Part shown: in pieces, positions 1-7,701 of the stretch
Layout: every line of letters starts with the position of its first letter
Position numbering within the stretch: position 1 is the stretch's first letter
From: Leptospira gomenensis
Lineage (GTDB): Bacteria > Spirochaetota > Leptospiria > Leptospirales > Leptospiraceae
NCBI RefSeq assembly: GCF_004770155.1
Contig: NZ_RQFA01000026.1
Location: 162,395 to 226,394, forward strand
Length of the DNA: 64,000 nt
Reading direction: 5' to 3'
Notes under the pieces: generated by a model
The model's input: only the letters and a program-made list of their open reading frames with translations
Databases searched by the model: none
Told to the model about the DNA's origin: nothing
Program-made: the position numbers and the translations under genes

Positions 1-1330
1 TTTATTGGAACGCGCGGAGAAAAATACGAGTCCCGGAATTGCGATCGATCTACAGGCTTGTTATCTTTCCGGGTTGCTCTTTTTGGAGCCGGATCGCGAG
101 GAATGGATCCAATTGGGCCATCGAATCCTGGGAAACAAGGGAGAGGAATACCGGGTTTACGGTCCGATCCGCGCGGTGGGAAAGGCGAAGATTCAAGCGT
201 TGAAACCGCATCTTTATTATCACGTTTATGCGGATCCGGATCCGATGGTGGATTATACCTGGACATACATCGAACACGCTGCGAGACACGCGTGGATTCA
301 GTTGACCGGTAAGGAACTTCCTCCTTTCGACGATGACGACGAATACGCAAATCGCCTCGCGAAAAATCCGAAGGATCTTCCCGCTGCGATTTTAAAACCC
401 GAAAAATACAGTATTCAACACGTATTCCAGAATATTAGGGAAAAGAAATATAAGGATCCGGACGTGATCAAAATCGGAGGGCCTTGGCTGGAGGAATCGT
501 TGCGTTATTCGACCGACGAATACCGATACGGAGGGAACTACGATCGTTGGGAGGCGATGAAGGCGCTTTTTATCCAGGGTCTTCCCGCAATTCCTTCCTT
601 TGCGAAAATATTAGAACTTCCTTATGCAAGATCGGATTGGAAACTTTATACGCTTCAGTTTATGAGATTTATCGAACCGGAAAGCGGGAAGTGGGAAAAG
701 ATTCTTACCATGGACGCGGAGGAAGTTCAAAAAATCGTGGATACCAACCCGCCGGAATGGGCCGCGTGGGGGGATTTATTGGCCGCAAAACTTTTTGTAT
801 CGCTCGGAAAAGACGCTTTTGATTCCGTTTTAAAACTCGTCAAAAGAAGATTGGGATACGCAAGTCTTCACAGTTATTCTTCTTCTTCGACCGAAGAGGC
901 GTTGGCGGCAAGGCTTCCCGCCGTCCTAAATTGGTTCGGAAGGGACGGAGAACAGGCCATCGAAATCCTTTGGAAAGCGGCTCCGAAAGAATCCGAAGTG
1001 AAATATATCCTGGATTCTGCGGCGAAAAAATCCGGAGACTCTGACTGGAAAAATCTACCTGAGTTATCGGATGATGGAATTGAATTGGAACAATGGGTCA
1101 ATGGAAGAGATTATGGTCCTCGGTTTTGGATTTCGATTCATCCGAAAGAAATCCGTTTCGGTATCGAGGAGTTCTATCTTCACAGTATTTTGGAGAATTC
1201 AAGAGCGGAATCCGGTTTGAATTCTTCGGTTTGGAAAGATCAATTTCAGTCCAAGGCGGAGGAGCTTTGGAAAATGTCGCAGGTTTTGGGTTATCAAACC
1301 GCTAAAAAGAAGGTGAAGAAAAAACGCTGA
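1..1330 (+). CDS. Hypothetical protein, 5' end outside the window
   Basis: The frame is open from the window edge; the first start-like codon is a TTG at base 5 with no ribosome binding site, so the real start is probably upstream and the gene is partial. At least 441 residues are visible. They are rich in Trp, Tyr and charged residues, have no signal peptide or membrane segment, and end in a Lys-rich tail (KKKVKKKR). The middle looks helical, with short units that could be HEAT-like, but I recognise no family. A rho-independent terminator follows directly after the stop, so this is the last gene of its transcript. Confidence 0.7.
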   Translation, partial: LLERAEKNTSPGIAIDLQACYLSGLLFLEPDREEWIQLGHRILGNKGEEYRVYGPIRAVGKAKIQALKPHLYYHVYADPDPMVDYTWTYIEHAARHAWIQLTGKELPPFDDDDEYANRLAKNPKDLPAAILKPEKYSIQHVFQNIREKKYKDPDVIKIGGPWLEESLRYSTDEYRYGGNYDRWEAMKALFIQGLPAIPSFAKILELPYARSDWKLYTLQFMRFIEPESGKWEKILTMDAEEVQKIVDTNPPEWAAWGDLLAAKLFVSLGKDAFDSVLKLVKRRLGYASLHSYSSSSTEEALAARLPAVLNWFGRDGEQAIEILWKAAPKESEVKYILDSAAKKSGDSDWKNLPELSDDGIELEQWVNGRDYGPRFWISIHPKEIRFGIEEFYLHSILENSRAESGLNSSVWKDQFQSKAEELWKMSQVLGYQTAKKKVKKKR

Positions 1331-1338
1331 GCCTATGT

Positions 1339-1393
1339 CGTCGTACGGGTCGGAACTCCGAAGTAGGAGGTTCGACCGGTGCGGCGTTTTTTT
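1339..1393 (+). terminator. Rho-independent terminator after the first gene
   Basis: A long hairpin (arms about 1339-1359 and 1366-1386, loop GAAGTA, a few G-U pairs and mismatches) is followed by seven T residues at 1387-1393. It starts 8 bases after the upstream stop codon. Confidence 0.75.
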
Positions 1394-1556
1394 GTATCTT
1401 TCCGCTCCTCTTAACGGATCAACCGGTTTTCGAGTTTCATTCTATCGTTTGCGTCGGTAATTTCATCGAAAAATTTTCGTAAATGTGGGAACTCCCCCAA
1501 TTTTCCTTTTCCGTTCCTTTCTCTTCTTATAAACTGGTGGAATCTCCGGAGGTTCC

Positions 1557-3269
1557 ATGATCCAGAACAATTACTTTTCCGACACACAAGATATCCAAGA
1601 TCACTTCGAACACATTCTTCCCTGGACGGAAATTATTCTCGATTATGAAAACGAGTTTTCGGACGCAACCGAAGGAGGTCCTTCCAATCCTTCCGAGGCG
1701 AAAGAATATTATAAAACTATTTTAGATACCGTCGGTGATTTGGCGGGAAATATCCTTTCGCCGCACGTCGCAGAGTTGGATCGCACCGGACTTTCGTTTA
1801 ATGACGGTAAGGTGGAATTCCCTCCGAAGATGATAGAACTCGTCTCGAAAGTCGTCGATGCCGGCGTACAAGCCTACGGCTTTTCCAGAAAATACGGCGG
1901 CTTGGGCGTTCCCTGGACGGTTAAATCCTTCATCTCGGAAATTTTTTATAGAGTAGACGCGTCACTCGCCATTGCCGTCGGATGTGTGAATCTTGCGGAA
2001 ATCCTCGAACGTCACGCTTCGGAAGAAATGAAACGGGAGTGGATTCCGAAGATGACCGCAGGTGAATACGTCTGTGCAATGGGGTTGACCGAACCGGATC
2101 ACGGCTCCGACCTTCCAAATTTAAGAACGAAAGCCACGAAACGCGAGGACGGAACCTGGCTTTTAAACGGAACGAAACGTTTCATCACACATGGATGCGG
2201 TTTTGGAGATGTTCCGGCTATCCTATTGACTTTGGCTCGTTCGGGAGAAGTCGGATCCGGAGCACGCGGACTTTCCTTTTTTCTCGTACGAAGTACGGAC
2301 GTGCAGATCGCCGGAATAGAAACCAAACTCGGACTTCATTGTTCTCCGACTTGCGAAGTCGTTTTCGAAAATTCTCCGGGGATTTTAATCGGGGAAGAAG
2401 GTTACGGGCTCGTAAAATATACTATGGGAATGCTGAACGGAGCCAGAATGGGAATCGCACAACAATCCACGGGGCTCGCAACCGCAGCATATTATGAAGC
2501 TCTAAAATACTCTAAAGAAAGAATTCAATTCGGAAAACCGTTGATCGAAATTCCCGCCGTCAAAAAGATCATGGACCGTTTGGAAAGGGAGACTCTTGCA
2601 ATGCGTTGTCTAACGTTGGAAGGGTCCAGAGTGATGGACCGTTATTATTGGAGAGCGCTTCGCCTTGAAAAAATGGGAGCCTCCGAAAAGGAAGCGAAGA
2701 ACGATACAGTGGTTCGCTATTGGGAAAAGATCGCGAACGTGCTTACGCCGATCAGTAAGTTTTACTGTTCGGAATCCTGTTTGAAAGTCGTCAGCGACGC
2801 CCTTCAGGTCCACGGTGGCGCCGGTTATACGGAGGATTATGACATCGCAAGAATTTATCGTGATGCGAGAATCACGACCATATACGACGGAACATCCCAG
2901 ATTCAGATTAACGCCAGCATCGGCGGTATCACTTCCGGGCTGACGCATACGTTCGGCGAATATCTAAGCGAACTTGTGAATCAATCGGATTCTTCTTTGG
3001 CTCGTAAGTTGTTTCACGGATTCCAAGAGCTCGTGTCTCTTTATAAGGATCTTCCGGCAAGGGAAGACAGGGATACGTATGCGGAAGAAATCGTAATGAC
3101 TTGTTCGCGCGTTCTTGCGGGAGTTCTTTTGGAACTTTCCTGCAGAAGAATACCGGAAGAAAGAAGAAACGCACGTCTCAAACACGCAAGGAACTATCAC
3201 CTTGATACGCTTTCCGTACTCGAAGGAAATCTCGCGAAGTTGAAGGAAGCGGGCGGTGTTCCCGTTTAG
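1557..3269 (+). CDS. Acyl-CoA dehydrogenase family protein (paralogue A)
   Basis: A 570-residue flavoprotein of the acyl-CoA dehydrogenase family, expected to oxidise an acyl-CoA thioester to the enoyl-CoA in the cytoplasm and pass electrons to ETF. Visible signatures are the FAD/substrate stretch GLTEPDHGSDLPN (about residues 180-192), a KRFITHG segment and the C-terminal DALQVHGGAGYTEDYDIARIYRD motif, with an extra C-terminal helical region as in the longer AidB/FadE-like forms. In the conserved IYEGT motif, whose Glu is the catalytic base in medium-chain enzymes, this protein has Asp (IYDGT, codon GAC). The start follows a GGAGG site 4 bases upstream. A close paralogue with the normal Glu lies at 54320-56080. 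Substrate is not predictable. Confidence 0.92.
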   Translation: MIQNNYFSDTQDIQDHFEHILPWTEIILDYENEFSDATEGGPSNPSEAKEYYKTILDTVGDLAGNILSPHVAELDRTGLSFNDGKVEFPPKMIELVSKVVDAGVQAYGFSRKYGGLGVPWTVKSFISEIFYRVDASLAIAVGCVNLAEILERHASEEMKREWIPKMTAGEYVCAMGLTEPDHGSDLPNLRTKATKREDGTWLLNGTKRFITHGCGFGDVPAILLTLARSGEVGSGARGLSFFLVRSTDVQIAGIETKLGLHCSPTCEVVFENSPGILIGEEGYGLVKYTMGMLNGARMGIAQQSTGLATAAYYEALKYSKERIQFGKPLIEIPAVKKIMDRLERETLAMRCLTLEGSRVMDRYYWRALRLEKMGASEKEAKNDTVVRYWEKIANVLTPISKFYCSESCLKVVSDALQVHGGAGYTEDYDIARIYRDARITTIYDGTSQIQINASIGGITSGLTHTFGEYLSELVNQSDSSLARKLFHGFQELVSLYKDLPAREDRDTYAEEIVMTCSRVLAGVLLELSCRRIPEERRNARLKHARNYHLDTLSVLEGNLAKLKEAGGVPV

Positions 3270-3445
3270 GAGGAAGAAAAAAATACCCGCTAAGTTTTCA
3301 AAACCGTAGAGGCCGATCGAGTGAACGGATTCGGCTTCGAATCGGATAAATTCTAGATCGGATCCGTTTTATCTTAAATTCTTGACGGAAACCGGTCGTC
3401 TTCCATTCTGGATCCATTATGAGCCTTTAATCCCGCCTCAAAACG

Positions 3446-3473
3446 TGGAATATTCCAATTCTAGAATATTCTA
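3446..3473. promoter_or_regulatory. Two tandem palindromes upstream of the acetyltransferase gene
   Basis: Two perfect 12-bp palindromes, TGGAATATTCCA (3446-3457) and TAGAATATTCTA (3462-3473), sit 16 bases apart start to start and share the core GAATATTC. They end 57 bases before the acetyltransferase start. Inference: tandem sites for a dimeric regulator. Which regulator is unknown, and AT-rich palindromes also occur elsewhere in this genome. Confidence 0.4.
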
Positions 3474-3530
3474 ATTTTATTTCAAATTAACCCATAACAA
3501 CGAACCGCTTTCTTTTGCGGAGGTATATCT

Positions 3531-4187
3531 ATGACAAAATCGAACCCGAATTTATTCGGCCCGGACCCTTCTACCCCTCATCCATTTCCTCAATTTCCTA
3601 GGATCGGATTTTTAAAGAATTTCATTCGATCTCAGTCGATCGAAGTAGGCGATTATACCTACTACGACGATCCGAAAGGGGCTGAGAATTTCGAAACCGA
3701 AAACGTGCTCTACCACTACGACTTTAGTGGAGATCGGTTGATCGTCGGTAAGTTTTGCGCGCTCGCAACAGGAGTGAAATTTATCATGAACGGCGCCAAT
3801 CACCGGATGAATTCGTTTTCCACGTATCCGTTCGCTATTTTCGGAAACGGCTGGGAAGTCGTGATGTCCCGTATGCAAAATCTTCCCCACAAAGGGGATA
3901 CGATCGTAGGAAACGACGTTTGGATCGGAACGAACGCGGTAATTTTGCCCGGAGTAAAAATCGGCGACGGAGCGATCGTCGGCGCCTATTCCGTGGTCGC
4001 ACGGGACGTTCCACCGTACACGATCGTAGCGGGAAATCCCGCTCGCCTGATTCGAGATCGATTTTCAAAGGATACGACCGAAAAACTTTTGAAATTACGA
4101 TGGTGGGATTGGAGTCCGGAGAAGATAACGAACTCGCTGGAGTTCCTAACGTGCCTGGATTTCGAAACTTTGGAAAAGTTCGTTTAA
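3531..4187 (+). CDS. CatB/Vat-type xenobiotic acetyltransferase
   Basis: A 218-residue left-handed beta-helix acyltransferase of the xenobiotic acetyltransferase group (CatB/VatD-like), which transfers acetyl from acetyl-CoA to hydroxyl groups on chloramphenicol or streptogramin A in known members. Hexapeptide-repeat turns are visible (VGNDVWIGTNAVILPGVKIG, about residues 127-146), with the family's catalytic-His region NGANHRMN near residue 90 and a WWDW C-terminal motif. An Rxx-poor, Pro-rich N-terminal 25 residues look disordered. A GCGGAGG site precedes the ATG. Many chromosomal members have no resistance role, so the substrate is open. Confidence 0.85.
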   Translation: MTKSNPNLFGPDPSTPHPFPQFPRIGFLKNFIRSQSIEVGDYTYYDDPKGAENFETENVLYHYDFSGDRLIVGKFCALATGVKFIMNGANHRMNSFSTYPFAIFGNGWEVVMSRMQNLPHKGDTIVGNDVWIGTNAVILPGVKIGDGAIVGAYSVVARDVPPYTIVAGNPARLIRDRFSKDTTEKLLKLRWWDWSPEKITNSLEFLTCLDFETLEKFV

Positions 4188-4213
4188 CAAAAAAATCCGC
4201 TAAAGGGAAAACG

Positions 4214-4672
4214 TTATTCTTCCTTTTTGCGGATGCAGGTCGTATTTTTTCGATCGAAAGGATTTATCACCCGCTCCGAATTCGTGATCCATTGTTTTCC
4301 AGTTTCGGGGCAGTGATAAAGAACCGCTCCGGATCGATCGTGATAGCCGATCACCCGCTGCAACAGGATTACGAGTTCCGAGTAGAATTTTTGTTTCGTT
4401 TTTGAATTCGTCGTCTTTCCGAGTTCACGAACGATCGGAAGCGCCTTTATAAAAACCTCGGAATCTCTTTCCTTTTCGCCTCCTTTTTCCAAAAGTTTTT
4501 CCAGAGTTTCCGTAACCACGATCCCGTCCTTTTCGAGTTCGATCCGATCCGTAAGTTTGGAAAATTCCTCCAAAACGAAAGTAGGTTTTCCTTTGTGTGC
4601 GAACGAAGGACGGAATGAAAGTAAGACCATCGTTACTACGGAAAATTTAAGAATTTTAAACTGCCAATTCAT
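4214..4672 (-). CDS. Small secreted protein, possible DUF3347 domain
   Basis: 152 residues starting with a signal peptide (residues 1-25, probable cleavage after SFA). The C-terminus has YHCPETGKQWITNSE followed by INPFD and a final Thr-Cys. This resembles the C-terminal signature of DUF3347 proteins (HCPM, then W, then NPYFG, then LTCG), an envelope domain often found with copper or cobalt efflux genes. The preceding region is helical with alternating Leu/Ile, as in that family. No metal gene adjoins it. The match is from memory of the motif and the Met normally in HCPM is Glu here, so the assignment is tentative. Convergent with the acetyltransferase and divergent from the dehydrogenase. 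Confidence 0.65.
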   Translation of the reverse strand: MNWQFKILKFSVVTMVLLSFRPSFAHKGKPTFVLEEFSKLTDRIELEKDGIVVTETLEKLLEKGGEKERDSEVFIKALPIVRELGKTTNSKTKQKFYSELVILLQRVIGYHDRSGAVLYHCPETGKQWITNSERVINPFDRKNTTCIRKKEE

Positions 4673-4872
4673 CGATGAGAGTATAACCGAGTTCGCATAA
4701 AATCGAAAACAATATTACACGTTGAAACGTATAATTCCGATCGAAAAAAAATTCCCTCTTTTATAGGATCGTTCCACACGGATTTCGGAACTTCCGTAAA
4801 CGAAGGACATTCCTTAAGGTAGAACGTAAATTCTGAATCCGTATTCTTCTTAAAATCTAAAAAGGAGCTGAT

Positions 4873-5661
4873 ATGAAATACCAATTAGCGTTGATAACGG
4901 GCGCATCGGGAGGATTGGGAAACGAGTTTTGCAATCAACTTGCCGCGGCCGGTAGCGATTTGATCGTAACGGATTTATCTTCGAGTTCCCTCAAGAAACT
5001 TCGGACCGAATTGGAGACAAACTATAAAATCGCGGTCCATACGATAGAGGCGGATCTTTCTATTTCCGAAGGTCGAGATAAAATCCTATCCTACGTAACG
5101 AAGAATCGGTTAACGCCGGATTTATTGGTCAACAACGCCGGACTCGGTTATATCGGAGACTTCGTAAACGAACCGGAATCCAGCTTCCTTACGATGATTC
5201 GAGTGAACGTGGAAGCGTTGACCGAGATGACTAGAAAAATTCTTCCGATTATGATCGCAAACGGCAAAGGAAGAATTTTGAATCTCGCTTCCACCGCGTC
5301 CTTTCAACCGGTTCCTTATTTTACGGTCTATGCCGCTAGTAAGGTTTTTGTTTTGTATTTTACGGACGGATTGAGTTTCGAACTCAAGGGAACGGGAGTC
5401 AGTGTTCACGCAGTTTCCCCCGGACCGATACGAACCCCTTTTTTCGGAAAAGCATTTCCGAAAGGTTTTAGATCTCCGGATCTATTTTGGCTGACTCCGA
5501 CTAAGGTGGTAACGACCGCCCTCGCCGGAATGGAGAGAGGAAAAACCGTCATCGTAGTCGGTTGGGTAAATCATATTCAGAAAATTTTAACTTCGATTCT
5601 TCCGAGAAGGTCGGCGGCTTGGATCGGATCGATCGTCTTCTCCGTCGGGAAAAGCAGATAG
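4873..5661 (+). CDS. Short-chain dehydrogenase/reductase
   Basis: 262 residues of the classical SDR type. The cofactor motif TGASGGLG is at residues 9-16, NNAG near 88, and the catalytic Ser-Tyr-Lys triad appears in STASFQPVPYFTVYAASK (YAASK near 152-156). An Asp after beta-2 (VTDLSS) suggests NAD(H), although that is weak. The later SPGPIRTPF and long C-terminal helices fit the DltE/17-beta-HSD-like branch, which acts on lipids or steroids in known members. A strong AAAGGAG lies 6 bases before the ATG. It stands alone, convergent with methionine aminopeptidase. Substrate unknown. Confidence 0.9.
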   Translation: MKYQLALITGASGGLGNEFCNQLAAAGSDLIVTDLSSSSLKKLRTELETNYKIAVHTIEADLSISEGRDKILSYVTKNRLTPDLLVNNAGLGYIGDFVNEPESSFLTMIRVNVEALTEMTRKILPIMIANGKGRILNLASTASFQPVPYFTVYAASKVFVLYFTDGLSFELKGTGVSVHAVSPGPIRTPFFGKAFPKGFRSPDLFWLTPTKVVTTALAGMERGKTVIVVGWVNHIQKILTSILPRRSAAWIGSIVFSVGKSR

Positions 5662-5684
5662 AATTAGAATTATGGAATATTCTT

Positions 5685-6443
5685 TTAGACTCCGTTGCTG
5701 GCGGTCAGAAGAATCGGTTCGTTTTCGGTAACGACGATGGTATGTTCCTGTTGGGCGACGTAACTTCCGTCGCTGGTTACGAGCGTCCATCCGTCCGAAG
5801 TTTCGATTGCGATTTCCGATTTCGTGGAAATGAAAGTTTCTATCGCAAGCACCATTCCTGATTTTAATTTCTGGGAATATTTTTTGTCTTCATAACAAGG
5901 GATGTATTTCGGAGCTTCGTGAAGACTTCCTCCCGTGCCGTGTCCCATTAAATTTTTGATCACGGTAAAACCGTGCGATTTCGCTTCTTGGTGGATCGCT
6001 TTGCCTATGTCGCTGATACGATTTCCCGATTTGGCGGCCGCCAAACCTTTGTAAAGAGAGGTGCGAGAGCAGTTTACGAGGGAATCGAATACGGGATGTC
6101 CCACGCCGAGAACGAAGGAACTTCCGTTGTCTCCGAAATATCCGTCCAACTCCGCCGAAACGTCTATGTTTACGAGATCGCCGGCCTTGAGTATTTTTTT
6201 GGAGGAGGGAATTCCGTGCGCAATTTCGCGGTTTACGCTGATACAGGTGGTTCCGGGAAAATTGTAGGTTATTTTCGGGGCTGATTTCGCGCCGTATTTT
6301 GCAAGCAAATGAAACCCGAAGTCATCCAATTCTTTCGTGGACATACCGGGTTTTGCGAACGCCTTCATTTCCTTCAATACGAGTCCAACAATCCGGCCGA
6401 TTTTTTTGAGTCCGACCAAGTCTTTTTCCGTTTCTATTGACAT
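5685..6443 (-). CDS. map: Methionine aminopeptidase, type I
   Basis: 252 residues that fit the type I methionine aminopeptidase, which removes the initiator Met from nascent proteins in the cytoplasm. All five metal ligands can be placed: Asp in NIDVSAELDG, Asp in FGDNGSSF, His in LMGHGTGG, Glu in LAIETF and Glu in QQEHT. The substrate-side motif HGIPSS is also present. There is no N-terminal SH3-binding extension, so it is the short bacterial form. AAGGA precedes the ATG. In the usual GHGIG motif Ile is replaced by Thr. Other map copies may exist outside this window, so essentiality cannot be judged. Confidence 0.92.
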   Translation of the reverse strand: MSIETEKDLVGLKKIGRIVGLVLKEMKAFAKPGMSTKELDDFGFHLLAKYGAKSAPKITYNFPGTTCISVNREIAHGIPSSKKILKAGDLVNIDVSAELDGYFGDNGSSFVLGVGHPVFDSLVNCSRTSLYKGLAAAKSGNRISDIGKAIHQEAKSHGFTVIKNLMGHGTGGSLHEAPKYIPCYEDKKYSQKLKSGMVLAIETFISTKSEIAIETSDGWTLVTSDGSYVAQQEHTIVVTENEPILLTASNGV

Positions 6444-6663
6444 AAGATTTCCTTATCCAACGTTTTTCTGGAAGTTCAGAGGGTCAAACCCTTCCTTTTT
6501 AACAAATCTAATTTAAGAATAGGAAAATTCATTTTATAATTAAGTCGTTTATAATCCATTCGGATTATCTATCGACCAGTTTTGCCTTTTTTTCATTCTC
6601 GCTCGAAGAATCGTCCGAATCACTTCGTCTCTTTGTAGAAATTCCGAAAAGAAGCGATACAGA

Positions 6664-7701
6664 ATGGTGCCAGAATCTCCTAATTTGCTCAATCATATTC
6701 AGCCGATCGATTATTCCAGAGGGCAGATCATTTTTCGCCAAGGGGATCCTTCCAAGGATCAGATGTTTTTTATTTCCAAAGGTTCGGTCGTTTTATCGGA
6801 AACTGTAGACAATAAGGAAAACGCGATTTGTAGGATCGGAGAAAATAATTTTTTCGGTGAAATGGCGCTTCTCACCGGCGGACGAAGGACCGCCTCCGCG
6901 ATCGCGGCGACGGACGGAGTCCGATTGATTTCTTTGGATAGTCGTATCATGGAAAACATGATTCAAAAAAATCCTAAGTTCATGTTTCGGTTGTTGCTCA
7001 CTGCGGCCAGTAGGCACTACAGGGAAGAATTATATTTTTCTAAATTACCTCGCTTCGTCAAAATCGATCCGTCTCAGCTTGAGTTTGCGCAGGATTATGA
7101 GAATTGCAGAATTCACAACCTCGGAGTTATTTCCAGAATTTACGGTCACCTCAGCAACTATTATCCGCCAGGAAAATATCTGTTTCATTCCGGCGAACCC
7201 GCTTCCGAAAAATTATGGTTCGTCCTTCAGGGGAAGTTGGTGTTGTGTAGAACGACTCGAGACGGTGTGGAATCCGAAGTCAGGGATTTTCATCCGGGAG
7301 ATCTACTGGATCTTTCTTCTTTGATCGGATCCAATCCGAGGGTTTTTTCCGTTAAGGCCGTGGACGACGTCGCCGTTATGACTTCGATAGACAGAAATCT
7401 TTTGTATCGAGTGTTGACCTTAAACCCGAAACTTTTCTTCAACGTTTTTAAAACGATCGTGTACGACTTTACGATTCTCAGTCAATGTCTCAAGATTAGT
7501 AAGGAGGCGGAGAGGAACGTAAATTCCACCGAAACCGTATCCGCGGTATCCGTATCTCCCGAAGTTTCTTCGGATTCGGAATACGTCAACGGAGAAGGTT
7601 TGGATCATCTCGCCGAGGAGGCTTCCAAAGCTAGCGAGGAGCCTTCGGAAACTTCGAACTCCCAATCCTCCGAACCTACGGAAGCGGCGGCTAATTCCTA
7701 A
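6664..7701 (+). CDS. Protein with two cyclic-nucleotide-binding domains
   Basis: 345 residues with two cNMP-binding (CNB) folds, roughly 14-130 and 165-280, and an acidic Ser/Glu-rich low-complexity tail (about 285-345). No DNA-binding helix-turn-helix follows, so it is not a CRP-type regulator. The first domain has an intact phosphate-binding cassette, FFGEMALLTGGRRTASA, including the Glu and Arg that hold the ribose and cyclic phosphate. The second (HPGDLLDLSSLIGSNPRVFSV) has lost both. Its 3' end overlaps by 11 bases the 3' end of a predicted adenylate cyclase on the opposite strand, which makes that enzyme a plausible source of its ligand. Role unknown. Confidence 0.88.
   Translation: MVPESPNLLNHIQPIDYSRGQIIFRQGDPSKDQMFFISKGSVVLSETVDNKENAICRIGENNFFGEMALLTGGRRTASAIAATDGVRLISLDSRIMENMIQKNPKFMFRLLLTAASRHYREELYFSKLPRFVKIDPSQLEFAQDYENCRIHNLGVISRIYGHLSNYYPPGKYLFHSGEPASEKLWFVLQGKLVLCRTTRDGVESEVRDFHPGDLLDLSSLIGSNPRVFSVKAVDDVAVMTSIDRNLLYRVLTLNPKLFFNVFKTIVYDFTILSQCLKISKEAERNVNSTETVSAVSVSPEVSSDSEYVNGEGLDHLAEEASKASEEPSETSNSQSSEPTEAAANS

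Noticed and set aside
4669..4884. 71-codon minus-strand ORF whose stop overlaps the start of the secreted-protein gene as ATGA
   Set aside because: It would start with TTG inside the dehydrogenase gene with no ribosome binding site, and the region is needed as the divergent promoter. The overlap alone is not enough.
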